A DNA stretch of 64,000 nt from Sphingobacteriales bacterium. GTDB lineage: Bacteria > Bacteroidota > Bacteroidia > Chitinophagales > UBA2359. The stretch spans positions 747,501 through 811,500 of the forward strand of contig JADJJT010000001.1 in the NCBI GenBank assembly GCA_016706405.1, given 5' to 3'. How positions within the stretch are numbered: position 1 is the first letter of the stretch; each line of letters begins with the position of its first letter. Under the pieces are notes generated by a model. The model saw nothing but the letters and a program-made list of their open reading frames with translations. It searched no databases and was not told where the DNA came from. This document shows positions 11,083-19,353 of this stretch, piece after piece. The translations under genes were made by a program, and so were the position numbers.

Positions 11083-11162
11083 AACAATAAACCACCATCA
11101 ACGTTCAGCATTAGTTAAAATTGTGTGATTTGCGATACAGTTTGCTCTTTTTGCAAGCCGTA

Positions 11163-12056
11163 TTATATTTTACAAACAAACGCTAAACTGTGCGAGTAGG
11201 TTTGTTTTTCTGAATTAAAAATGCCGCGCTCGTTTAACGCATCAAGGCGCACCTGCCCATGCGCGTGTAGTATTTGCACCTCGTGCTTGGTACTTTTTGG
11301 GGTGCTGTCGGCGTTTTTAAGCCCAACTACCATTCCTACATGCACAATACGTCCCTGTGTATTGCTAAAAAATGCCAAATTACCTGTTTGCGCCTCGTTT
11401 AGCGGTATTTCTTGGCCTGTTTGAGCTTGCTGCCATGCATCGCGCGGTAAGTTTATATTTGCCAGACGGTACAATACCTGCATTAACCCCGAGCAATCGA
11501 AACCCATAGGCGTACGCCCACCCCAAAGATACGGCGCTCCTAACAGCGGCAAAGCATAAGGCAATAACTGGGCTGGTGTTAAAATATCATTATTATCATT
11601 ATCATTATCGTTGTGATTGCAAGCGGCAATAAATTCGTCTCCTTCAAAAAAACCCATTGCTTTTTGTGCTATGTATATATGTTTGGGGTTTTCTTTAGCC
11701 CAATTTAAAACTGAGCCAATGGGCAAATAAATTTTTTGCTGTTGGCGTTTAGTATTTAATCCAGTTTGTAGGATAGAAAAAGGTTTAGAGGAGTAATGTG
11801 TAAGATTAAGAACAGATTGAGTCTTAATAAAATCCGGATTCGTATCCGGATCCGGATCCGGAAAAAAAGCGAGCTGTTTAGCATCAATCCAAGCTTCATA
11901 TTGGTCGTGCAGGCTTTGTATTTGCAGCCAGTCGTTTTTTGGGGCAATGTCTGTAATTTGTACCAGTTCGCCAAACAATAATTGATTGGTCATTTCGGCG
12001 CGGTCGCTTGGCGCGGCGCGGCAGGGCACGGCAGGCAGGGGTATTTGGGCAAACAT
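11163..12056 (-). CDS. NlpC/P60 family cell-wall peptidase with SH3-like domains
   Basis: A 297-residue protein. Residues ~1-125 hold bacterial SH3-like segments; ~165-295 form the NlpC/P60 domain with APYLWGG, catalytic Cys188 in FDCSGL, His239 in VHVGM and a third polar residue at His264/His266. It should cut peptidoglycan stem peptides (gamma-D-Glu-diamino acid bonds). No signal peptide is visible, so it may be a cytoplasmic muropeptide recycling enzyme. Two low-complexity insertions stand out: PDPDPD (66-71), from tandem TCCGGA copies, and NDNDNDNND (149-157), from an ATCATT-type repeat. A -7 box lies 38 bases upstream. Confidence 0.88.
   Translation of the reverse strand: MFAQIPLPAVPCRAAPSDRAEMTNQLLFGELVQITDIAPKNDWLQIQSLHDQYEAWIDAKQLAFFPDPDPDTNPDFIKTQSVLNLTHYSSKPFSILQTGLNTKRQQQKIYLPIGSVLNWAKENPKHIYIAQKAMGFFEGDEFIAACNHNDNDNDNNDILTPAQLLPYALPLLGAPYLWGGRTPMGFDCSGLMQVLYRLANINLPRDAWQQAQTGQEIPLNEAQTGNLAFFSNTQGRIVHVGMVVGLKNADSTPKSTKHEVQILHAHGQVRLDALNERGIFNSEKQTYSHSLAFVCKI
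11833..11862. repeat. Tandem TCCGGA array inside the NlpC/P60 gene
   Basis: Four copies of TCCGGA occur in 30 bases (11833, 11845, 11851, 11857), the last three directly abutting. On the coding (minus) strand they give Pro-Asp dipeptides between the SH3-like segments. This is the densest point of the window-wide TCCGGA repeat. Confidence 0.9.
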
Positions 12057-12093
12057 TATTTTTTATCAATATTGGTTTTGAGCGTAAACACAG

Positions 12094-12101
12094 CAAAGGT
12101 A
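12094..12101 (-). promoter_or_regulatory. -7 box for the NlpC/P60 gene
   Basis: TACCTTTG on the minus strand matches the Bacteroidota -7 consensus TAnnTTTG, 38 bases before the ATG. No TTG lies 17-23 bases further upstream, so only half of the promoter is supported. It is back to back with the promoter at 12169. Confidence 0.5.
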
Positions 12102-12168
12102 CAAAACACACCAAAACCTTTATTAACATTAACTAACAAGGCTAATTTGGGCTGAAGGTGCTTGTGGT

Positions 12169-12199
12169 TTTGTAATAGCCTACAAAAGTCCTAACTTTG
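12169..12199 (+). promoter_or_regulatory. Complete Bacteroidota-type promoter for the 12219 lipoprotein
   Basis: TTTG (12169-12172), a 19-base spacer and TAACTTTG (12192-12199). This matches the consensus TTG-N17-23-TAnnTTTG exactly. Transcription should begin a few bases downstream, leaving a leader of 10-15 bases before the ATG at 12219. Confidence 0.8.
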
Positions 12200-12218
12200 C
12201 GCCAAAATTTATACGCCC

Positions 12219-13049
12219 ATGAAAAAGACCAACCTATTTTATATTACCACATTAAACGTACTGCTTCTTACGCTTGTTTTTACAATGGTAATAAGTTGCA
12301 ACAGCAGTTCAAAGCAACAAACGGCCAACACTACTGCTGCTACTACTGCCGCTAACCCATCGAATACAAATACAGCCAGCGATGCCCCACTTGGTTTTCC
12401 GCCGGCAAACGTAGCCCCCGCCGATGGCAATGATGGCAACGAGGCCGGCACAAATGAAACCGCCCCCCAAACGCCTAATCCCGAAACCACCGCCGACCCC
12501 GAAAACGAAGCACCATCGGCCGCCAAAACCTCAGACAACCCGCTATATAACGCCTCAGCCGAAGAAATTTTTACCCGCTCCCTAACCTTTATCAACCGGC
12601 ATTTACAACGCTGGGCACCTGTAAAATACAACGTGCGCGATGCCGGAAACTGCGAGCTACAAATTGACGGCGACTGCAACCTAATTTATCGGGTGGTTTA
12701 TCCGGGGCGCAATATAGCCATTTTAAAAGCCAATATTAACGACCTCGACCCAAGCAGTATAGCCGTAATCCCAAACCGGTATAATCGTAAAGACGATGGG
12801 GCTATGTTGCTAATTAAAACCAAAAACAGCGAGGCAAAAGTACAAGTAGGTTATTTTTTTCATAAAAATCCCGGATTTTCAGATGCCATGCTTAGCTGGC
12901 GCACCGTTGATTTAGCTGCCTTCCCGCAAAACCAAGTAACTATGCACACCGGCTACAGGGTAGATTACGACGACCAAAACAGTGCCGAACGCTGCTCAAA
13001 AGCATTTTATTATTTGCTGTCAAAGTGTGAGGAGGTAAAACAAAAATAA
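12219..13049 (+). CDS. Lipoprotein with long low-complexity linker, unknown function
   Basis: A 276-residue lipoprotein. The signal peptide ends in a lipobox MVISC at about residues 23-27. Residues ~30-110 are a disordered linker of Ala, Thr, Asn, Pro and Glu. Residues ~112-276 are a folded domain with four Cys, two close together near the front (GNCELQIDGDC) and two at the end. The charged, aromatic-rich sequence is unfamiliar to me. It is preceded by a consensus promoter and followed 70 bases later by the WecA-like gene on the same strand; a functional link is not shown. Confidence 0.7.
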   Translation: MKKTNLFYITTLNVLLLTLVFTMVISCNSSSKQQTANTTAATTAANPSNTNTASDAPLGFPPANVAPADGNDGNEAGTNETAPQTPNPETTADPENEAPSAAKTSDNPLYNASAEEIFTRSLTFINRHLQRWAPVKYNVRDAGNCELQIDGDCNLIYRVVYPGRNIAILKANINDLDPSSIAVIPNRYNRKDDGAMLLIKTKNSEAKVQVGYFFHKNPGFSDAMLSWRTVDLAAFPQNQVTMHTGYRVDYDDQNSAERCSKAFYYLLSKCEEVKQK

Positions 13050-13119
13050 CTGCCCCTGCGCCAAAATTAAACATCATCAACTAATCAGTAGCACAACTTT
13101 TATACTTTGTTGTTTTTTT

Positions 13120-14235
13120 ATGAACGAACAATTTTGGTGGACTTTAATATTTTTAGTTTGGCTGCCAATTGCGTTTTTGGTATCGGCAGGGGTTTGCAGG
13201 TATGTACTAACAACCACAAAAAAAAAACAACTCCAAAAAACAACTTCTACCGAATTTGACTTACCAATGCAAGTTCGGTGGAGGCAGACCTCAAAACCAT
13301 TTGCCGGCGGCATTGCTTTTTTTAGCGTCTTTATATTGGCTGCTTTATTCTCCGGATATTTTTTTATATGGCCATTTTTTACAACGCAACTAAAACCATT
13401 TTTAGGTCTAACCGTTGCCTGTTTTGTTGGCTTTGCCATTGGTCGGGCAGATGATACAATGCACCTTAGCCCTAAATTCAAACTCTTTGGACAATTTTTG
13501 GCCATTTTCGTTTTAGTTATACACGGCGTTGTTATAACTGCGTTTGGCAATTGGTGGTTAAATATAATGCTTACCTTTTTTTGGGGTGTTGGCATTATGA
13601 ATGCCATTAACCTGTTTGACAACATGGACGGGGTAGCAACTATTGCCAGCATAGGCAGCATTTTGGCCATGCTGGGCGTTTTAACAAACAACCATTTTCC
13701 GGATGCTTTTACTTTTTGGATGCTTTCGCTATTAATAGCTTGTTTAGGCAGCCTATTAGGCTATTTGTATTACAATTTTTATCCGGCAAAAGTATATATG
13801 GGCGATGCCGGCAGTCAGTTTTTAGGTGTATTTTTAGCCGGATCTGCCATTTTAATCCTATGGCCCCGCTTTGGTGTGCCTAACGAAGCAGGCTTTTTTT
13901 GGCCTCAGTTTGTTTTGCCCATTTTGGCATTTTTGCCCCCCTTAATTGATACCACAACCGTAACCTTATGGCGGCTAAAGCAAGGCAAGTCGCCATTACA
14001 AGGTGGCCGCGACCATACCACCCACCACCTTTTTTATGCCGGATTTTCCGAAAAAAAAATAGCTATTGGTTTGTTCTTGTTCGGTATAATACAAGCTGTT
14101 TTTTGCTACTATTTGGCCAATATTGTTGGTCTTAATAATCCAAGCCACTGGGCATTTGTGGCGGGCGCTTTGTACTGTACCATAGTTATGGCGGGCGTAT
14201 TATATGTTTACACTAAAACAAAAGCAAAACAATAA
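13120..14235 (+). CDS. MraY/WecA-family polyprenyl-phosphate sugar-phosphate transferase
   Basis: A 371-residue integral membrane enzyme of glycosyltransferase family 4 (PF00953), which moves a sugar-1-phosphate from a UDP-sugar to undecaprenyl phosphate and starts a polysaccharide lipid intermediate. Seen: Asp111-Asp112 (GRADDT), NLFDNMDG (164-171), VYMGDAG (225-231) and a histidine-rich loop (RDHTTHHLFYAGF) near 300. About ten membrane helices. The usual MraY neighbours (mur genes) are absent, so a WecA-type role in surface polysaccharide is more likely than peptidoglycan. The polysaccharide genes at 49-54 kb could use its product. The next gene starts 42 bases downstream. Confidence 0.88.
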   Translation: MNEQFWWTLIFLVWLPIAFLVSAGVCRYVLTTTKKKQLQKTTSTEFDLPMQVRWRQTSKPFAGGIAFFSVFILAALFSGYFFIWPFFTTQLKPFLGLTVACFVGFAIGRADDTMHLSPKFKLFGQFLAIFVLVIHGVVITAFGNWWLNIMLTFFWGVGIMNAINLFDNMDGVATIASIGSILAMLGVLTNNHFPDAFTFWMLSLLIACLGSLLGYLYYNFYPAKVYMGDAGSQFLGVFLAGSAILILWPRFGVPNEAGFFWPQFVLPILAFLPPLIDTTTVTLWRLKQGKSPLQGGRDHTTHHLFYAGFSEKKIAIGLFLFGIIQAVFCYYLANIVGLNNPSHWAFVAGALYCTIVMAGVLYVYTKTKAKQ

Positions 14236-14277
14236 TTTTTTTGCTCAAATTAAAACTAACCCCACAAAACAAAAGGG

Positions 14278-14892
14278 ATGAAAATTTTTTGTATTGGCCG
14301 CAATTATACCGAGCACGTCCACGAGCTAAACAACGAAATGCCCCAAAATCCGGTAGTGTTTTGCAAGCCGCTCACTGCCTTGCTTTTGCGTGGACAGCCG
14401 TTTTATTATCCCGATTTTTCGACCGATATTCATTACGAAGGTGAGTTAGTAATACAAATCTGCAAAAACGGCAAAAACGTAGAGCCCCGCTTTGCCCATT
14501 TATATTACGACAAAATTACCGTTGGTATTGATTTTACCGCCCGCGACCTGCAAACCGAGCTAAAAAACAAAGGCTTACCCTGGGAAATAGCAAAAGGCTT
14601 TAATGGCTCGGCGCCGCTGGGGCAATTCATACCAATAGCCGAGGCACAGCAACCCAACGGCGATATTGCGTTTAGCTTGCATAAAAATGGTCAGGCAGTT
14701 CAAAACGGTAACACAAATAATTTGTTGTTTTCGTTTAATGCAATTATTTGCTATTTGTCAAAATACTTTGTATTGCAACAATCAGATATTATTTTTACCG
14801 GCACCCCCGCCGGTGTGGGCCCCATTGCCATTGGCGATTTGTACGAGGGCTTTATTGGCAACAAAAAACTTTTAAAATGTGCCATCAAGTAA
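14278..14892 (+). CDS. Fumarylacetoacetate hydrolase (FAH) family protein
   Basis: A 204-residue enzyme of the FAH superfamily, which cleaves or decarboxylates acylpyruvate-type compounds using a divalent metal. Metal ligands are visible: Glu54 and Glu56 in YEGELVIQI and Asp85 in GIDFTARD. The family segments KGLPWEIAKGFNGSAPLG and TPAGVGPI are intact. The closest characterised relatives by pattern are YcgM/FAHD1-type acylpyruvases; the substrate is not known. It probably shares a transcript with the WecA-like gene and is closed by a terminator at 14899. Confidence 0.88.
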   Translation: MKIFCIGRNYTEHVHELNNEMPQNPVVFCKPLTALLLRGQPFYYPDFSTDIHYEGELVIQICKNGKNVEPRFAHLYYDKITVGIDFTARDLQTELKNKGLPWEIAKGFNGSAPLGQFIPIAEAQQPNGDIAFSLHKNGQAVQNGNTNNLLFSFNAIICYLSKYFVLQQSDIIFTGTPAGVGPIAIGDLYEGFIGNKKLLKCAIK

Positions 14893-14898
14893 AAACAA

Positions 14899-14934
14899 AT
14901 AACCACACCTAAATTAAAGTGTGGTTATCTTTTA
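14899..14934 (+). terminator. Rho-independent terminator after the FAH-family gene
   Basis: ATAACCACAC (14899-14908) pairs with GTGTGGTTAT (14919-14928), ten perfect pairs with a ten-base loop, followed by CTTTTA. It begins seven bases after the stop codon. Confidence 0.8.
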
Positions 14935-14991
14935 TTGATTGTTATTGGTACAAACAATTAGCTAAGCAGGTAAATACACAAGCTATTTTTT

Positions 14992-17178
14992 TTATTTAAT
15001 AAAAAACAATTCGCGGTATTTGGGCAAGGGCCAATGCGTGTCGGCTATTAGGGTTTCGAGGGTGTCGGCATGGTGGCGTATTTTGTCGAAGCGCGGTTTT
15101 ACATGGTCGCAAAAAGCGCGGGCGCAGTCGCGGGCGTGTTCGTGTGCTATAGCATTGGCGTAGGCCGTTTGCAATTTGCCCACCTGTTTTTGTAAGCCGT
15201 TTATATGTTTGCTTATATTTTTAAGTAATTGTAGCTGTGCGGCAGTATGTTTGGGTTTTAAGCCAACAGTTTGCAAGCCTTGTACGTTGGCCAATAACTG
15301 GTTTTGATAGTTAATGGCTGCCGGCAAAATTTGTGTAGTTGCCATTTCTTCTAACACCTGCGCTTCAATGGCAATTTCTTTTTGGTAAGCTTCTAACAGC
15401 ACTTCGTAATGTGCCTCTAATTCAGTAGCGGTGTAAATGCCATTGTTAACATATACCGTGTATGACTCGGGCGCAATCATTAAATCTAAAGCGCGGGGCG
15501 TATCTTTTACATTCGACAGACCTCGTTTTTCGGCTTTTGTTGCCCACTCCTCGGTATAGTTATCGCCTTCAAACAAAATGCGTTTTGAAGTTTGAAGATA
15601 GCGTTGCAATATCCGGATAATAGCTTCGTCTTTGTTTATTTTTTTTGATATTAAGCCATCTACGTCCTTTTTAAAAGTAACTAATTGTTGCGCAACAATA
15701 GTGTTAAGGGCAATCATGGGGCGTGCGCAGGTAGCCGACGAGCCTACTGCCCTAAACTCAAATTTATTTCCGGTAAAGGCAAAGGGCGAGGTTCGATTGC
15801 GGTCGGTATTATCCATTTTTAAATCCGGAATAGAGGCTACAATATCTAATTTGGCAGCTGCGGTATTTCCATCCGGATTTTGGTTGTTCTCAAAACGCTC
15901 TAACACATGGGTTAATCCCGAGCCAATAAAGGCCGAAATAATAGCCGGGGGGGCCTCGTTAGCACCTAAACGATGGTCGTTTCCGGCCGAGGCAATGGCG
16001 GCGCGCAACAAATCGGCATTATCGTTTAACGCTTTTATAGTATTTACAAAAAAGGTCAAAAACTGCAAATTGTTGTGCGGGGTTTTGCCCGGCGACAATA
16101 AATTAACGCCTGTATTGGTAGCCAACGACCAATTATTGTGTTTGCCCGAGCCATTTACGCCGGCAAAGGGTTTTTCGTGGAAAAGTACGGCCAAACCATG
16201 CCTTTGAGCTACCAGCTCCATGATATTCATTAGCAATTGATTTTTATCAACGGCGGTATTTACCTCGCCAAAAACAGGCGCACATTCGTACTGGCCGGGG
16301 GCAACCTCGTTGTGTCGGGTAGTAATGGTAATCCCAAGTTTTAGGGCTTCGGTTTCAAAATCGAGCATGTAGGCGTGTACACGTTCGGGAATGGAGGCAA
16401 AATAATGGTCGTCTAATTGTTGCCCCTTTGGGGGTTTAGCGCCTACAAGGGTGCGTCCGGCATGTACCAAATCGGGGCGGGCGTGGTAAAGGGCGGCATC
16501 TATTAAAAAATACTCTTGTTCCCAGCCTAAGGTCGGAAAAACGCGATTAACTTTTTTATCAAACAGTTGGCAAACAGGCACGGCAGCGCGCTGTAAAAAC
16601 TGTTGCGAGCGCAAAAGGGGCACTTTATAGTCGAGGGCTTCGCCCGTGTACGAAACAAAAATAGTAGGGATACATAAAGTTTTAGCCGAGCCAACCGTCA
16701 TAACAAAAGCCGGAGAGGAAGGGTCCCATGCGGTATAGCCTCGCGCTTCGAAGGTGGCGCGCAGCCCTCCGGATGGGAAACTTGAGCCGTCGGGCTCTTG
16801 CTGCACCAACGAGTCGCCGGTAAAGTTTTCCATGCCTTTGGTATGGTCAAACGAAGGATGGAAAAAGGTTTCGTGTTTTTCGGCGGTCGAACCAGTTAAG
16901 GGTTGAAACCAATGGGTAAAACTGGTTGCGTCAAGGCTCATAGCCCACTCTTTCATGGCAGCGGCTACCTGATTGGCCAACTCGTGGCTAATTTTATTGC
17001 CGGTTTCAATAGCTGCCATTACGCTAATAAAGGCATCGTTTGAGAGGTATTTGCGCATGGTTTCGGTGGTAAACACATGGCTGGCAAAAAAGTCGGAAAT
17101 TTTGGCCGAGGGCATTTGAACGTGTGGAATACTGCGGTGTAACGCGGTTTCAATGGCCTCAAAACGTGTAGAAGACAT
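14992..17178 (-). CDS. glnN: Glutamine synthetase type III
   Basis: A 728-residue enzyme matching the long type III glutamine synthetases of Bacteroidota and cyanobacteria, which make glutamine from glutamate, ammonia and ATP. Seen: the N-terminal GSIII region with FTHWFQPLTG (87-96), ATFEARGYTAWDPSSPAF (141-158), the glutamate/metal motif GWEQEYFLI (218-226) and the ATP-binding NGSGKHNNW (342-350), followed by a helical C-terminal part. Length is typical. It is monocistronic, with a good promoter 70-100 bases upstream. It is the only nitrogen-assimilation gene in the window. Four TCCGGA palindromes lie inside it. Confidence 0.97.
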   Translation of the reverse strand: MSSTRFEAIETALHRSIPHVQMPSAKISDFFASHVFTTETMRKYLSNDAFISVMAAIETGNKISHELANQVAAAMKEWAMSLDATSFTHWFQPLTGSTAEKHETFFHPSFDHTKGMENFTGDSLVQQEPDGSSFPSGGLRATFEARGYTAWDPSSPAFVMTVGSAKTLCIPTIFVSYTGEALDYKVPLLRSQQFLQRAAVPVCQLFDKKVNRVFPTLGWEQEYFLIDAALYHARPDLVHAGRTLVGAKPPKGQQLDDHYFASIPERVHAYMLDFETEALKLGITITTRHNEVAPGQYECAPVFGEVNTAVDKNQLLMNIMELVAQRHGLAVLFHEKPFAGVNGSGKHNNWSLATNTGVNLLSPGKTPHNNLQFLTFFVNTIKALNDNADLLRAAIASAGNDHRLGANEAPPAIISAFIGSGLTHVLERFENNQNPDGNTAAAKLDIVASIPDLKMDNTDRNRTSPFAFTGNKFEFRAVGSSATCARPMIALNTIVAQQLVTFKKDVDGLISKKINKDEAIIRILQRYLQTSKRILFEGDNYTEEWATKAEKRGLSNVKDTPRALDLMIAPESYTVYVNNGIYTATELEAHYEVLLEAYQKEIAIEAQVLEEMATTQILPAAINYQNQLLANVQGLQTVGLKPKHTAAQLQLLKNISKHINGLQKQVGKLQTAYANAIAHEHARDCARAFCDHVKPRFDKIRHHADTLETLIADTHWPLPKYRELFFIK

Positions 17179-17248
17179 ATATTGTGTTGTGAAATGGGTG
17201 GAAAACTAAAATTTACTTGTTTATTTTTTTTAATATTAATTGTTTACG

Positions 17249-17277
17249 CAAAGATACGTTTTTTAGATAAATTGCAA
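17249..17277 (-). promoter_or_regulatory. Promoter of the glutamine synthetase gene
   Basis: Reading the minus strand: TTG (17275-17277), an 18-base spacer and TATCTTTG (17249-17256), a full match to TTG-N17-23-TAnnTTTG. This gives a leader of about 65 bases before the ATG at 17178. The rest of the 300-base gap up to 17480 shows no gene. Confidence 0.75.
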
Positions 17278-17480
17278 GAAACAACTTGCCCACCCAAAAA
17301 TAATTTCTACTGGCAGGGGTGTTTCCGGAATAAACCGGATACACGGGCTTTTATAGCCTCAAACTGCGTAATAACTATAAATTTAGTATTATTTATGGGT
17401 AAACACAGCTAATATGGTGGTTTTACAGCTAACTTTAGGGCTTAAATTATTGTTTTAAATTTCATTTGTATTGCCTGCCT

Positions 17481-17963
17481 ATGTTTAAACAAATTTCCTT
17501 TTTTATTATTGCTGTTTTAAGTGGGATATTATTGTTGTTATTTGTCCAATGCTCCTCAAACAGACCGCAGCAGGGTTTTAGCGAAATACCTCATGCTATT
17601 TGGCAAAAAGGTCAAACTGTTGATTTTGAGTTTGAACTGACAAAACCCCTCGAAAAAGGTCGTATTTTATTAGCCGTACGGCATGCAACGGTAATTCCGT
17701 ATAGCGATTTGCCCATTTTATATGCCCTAACTAAACCAAATAGCCAACCACAAGCAGCCAAGCTTAACCTAAAAATTAAAGATGCTGCTGGTGAAAATTT
17801 AGGAAGTGGTATGGGCGATATGTGGGATTTGGAACAGGAACTTGAAGCGCCGATGCAAATGCCATCCGGAAAATACAGTTTAAAAATTGCCCACGGCTTA
17901 GAAACAGACGCTTTGTTAATTTCGGAAGTAGGGTATATTGTTGAAGACCTCACCGAAAAATAA
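17481..17963 (+). CDS. gldH: GldH-like gliding motility lipoprotein
   Basis: A 160-residue lipoprotein starting at the ATG at 17481. The signal peptide ends at lipobox FVQC with Cys24. The mature part follows the GldH pattern: IPHAIWQKGQTVDFEFE near the front, a VRHATVIPYSDLPI stretch corresponding to the GldH 'NLFxxVRNxxxYxFSNL' segment, and GSGMGDMWDLE. GldH is needed for gliding and for T9SS function in Flavobacterium. No other gld gene is adjacent. It is convergent with the MscS gene. The assignment rests on pattern recall, so a profile search is warranted. Confidence 0.7.
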   Translation: MFKQISFFIIAVLSGILLLLFVQCSSNRPQQGFSEIPHAIWQKGQTVDFEFELTKPLEKGRILLAVRHATVIPYSDLPILYALTKPNSQPQAAKLNLKIKDAAGENLGSGMGDMWDLEQELEAPMQMPSGKYSLKIAHGLETDALLISEVGYIVEDLTEK

Positions 17964-17992
17964 GTCAGGAGTAAACAAAATAGTGTTAAACA

Positions 17993-19114
17993 TTAAATTT
18001 GAGTTTGTTTTTCGCTGCTTAGTTCAAATTGGTGCTGCTGTATTATATCGAGTATAGTAAAATTAATATCTTCGCGTTTGCTTACAAAAAGTGGCCATTT
18101 CATATCGGCCAAATAACACTCAACAATAATTTTGACGTTGTTATTGACAAATTCAGAAAAAACGGCAACAGGGGGACTTTCTAAAGGGTAGTTTTTTGTT
18201 AACTGGGTTTTGATTGCATCAAGCAGTTGCCGTAATTTGGCAGAATCGTTGTTGTGCGATAAAATTAATTGTATTTTTACGCGGCGCGAGTTTCGCAGGC
18301 TTTGGTTTTCAACGGCGGCATTAATAATGGTTCGGTTAGGAATGGTTATATAGGTGCGTTCAAGGGTGCGCAGGCGGGTGCTTCTAAACCCAATATATTC
18401 AACGCGGCCTTGTATATTGTTGCCTGCGTCAATATAGTCGCCAAGAATAAATGGCTGTTCGGCAATTATAATAATAGTAGCTAACAGGTTTTCGAGGCTT
18501 TCTTTGGCGGCAAGGGCAACAGCAATACCAATAATACCGGCGCCGGTAAGCAAGGCCGATACATCGAATTTAAAAACATGACTTAAAATAAAAATAAATC
18601 CAATAAAAAATATAATTATTTTTAAAAAGTCGCGGGCAAAACCTAAAACCTGGTCGTCTGCCCGGCTTTCGGTATTACTAACACGTGCCGATAACACTAA
18701 GGAGGCAAAATCCAATATCCGGAAGATAATCCAAATCAAACCCAACACAAACACTACTTTATAAAAACCATGCCTAAGCGCTTCAAAGTTGTATCCGGCA
18801 ATATTTCCTTCAAAAAAATCGGGAAAATGTAATGCTTTTAACACAATTACCATTGTTAATAAAAAAAACAACAGCTGAATGGGCCTGACCAAAAGTTTAT
18901 TAAATGCTTCGCGGTTTGCGTTTGGCATATATCCCTTAACAAAAAAATTGTATAAAAAATCAACAATTTTATTGACAACAAAGCGCATTAAAACTAACAT
19001 GGTAATTAGCCAAGCAAGGGCAACCAAATAATCAGAAACAGTATTATTAAGCCACTCTTTCGCAAAAAAAGCAGAATTATTCGCGGCAGATTGCCAAAAA
19101 ACAAATAAAATCAT
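17993..19114 (-). CDS. MscS-family mechanosensitive ion channel
   Basis: A 373-residue inner-membrane protein with about five hydrophobic segments. The pore-lining helix and beta domain of MscS are evident at about 185-260: LLTGAGIIGIAVALAAKESLENLLATIIIIAEQPFILGDYI, then GRVEYIGFRSTRLRTLERTYITIPN. Such channels release osmolytes under membrane tension. The Gly/Ala packing pattern of the pore helix is kept. A divergent promoter lies upstream at 19212. Confidence 0.93.
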   Translation of the reverse strand: MILFVFWQSAANNSAFFAKEWLNNTVSDYLVALAWLITMLVLMRFVVNKIVDFLYNFFVKGYMPNANREAFNKLLVRPIQLLFFLLTMVIVLKALHFPDFFEGNIAGYNFEALRHGFYKVVFVLGLIWIIFRILDFASLVLSARVSNTESRADDQVLGFARDFLKIIIFFIGFIFILSHVFKFDVSALLTGAGIIGIAVALAAKESLENLLATIIIIAEQPFILGDYIDAGNNIQGRVEYIGFRSTRLRTLERTYITIPNRTIINAAVENQSLRNSRRVKIQLILSHNNDSAKLRQLLDAIKTQLTKNYPLESPPVAVFSEFVNNNVKIIVECYLADMKWPLFVSKREDINFTILDIIQQHQFELSSEKQTQI

Positions 19115-19211
19115 AGGTTTATTTTAAATAAAAACGACATGAACTGTACCCAATAAATGTTAGGGGTGAGCAGCAATTTAGTAAAACATAACGGGAGTAA
19201 AATTTGCGCCT

Positions 19212-19244
19212 CAAAGTTACGCAGATTAACTATTTTTTAAGCAA
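19212..19244 (-). promoter_or_regulatory. Promoter of the MscS gene
   Basis: On the minus strand: TTG (19242-19244), a 22-base spacer and TAACTTTG (19212-19219). It fits the Bacteroidota consensus and lies about 100 bases before the ATG at 19114. Confidence 0.65.
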
Positions 19245-19336
19245 CTAACTATTCTCGTTTTAAATAATTACTTTTGCGTAAATAACCCGACATTTTTAAG
19301 CATTACCCACCCATCCGGACAGCCATAAGCAACGTT

Positions 19337-19344
19337 TAACTTTG
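19337..19344 (+). promoter_or_regulatory. -7 box for the IgGFc-binding adhesin gene
   Basis: TAACTTTG (19337-19344) matches the -7 consensus. It covers the upstream TTG at 19342, so translation must begin later, at 19354 or 19408. No clear -33 TTG is seen. Confidence 0.5.
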
Positions 19345-19353
19345 GGCTTTCGT

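Noticed and set aside
17182..17412. A 76-codon plus-strand frame between glnN and gldH
   Set aside because: It overlaps the glutamine synthetase promoter on the other strand, has low coding character and no recognisable start context.
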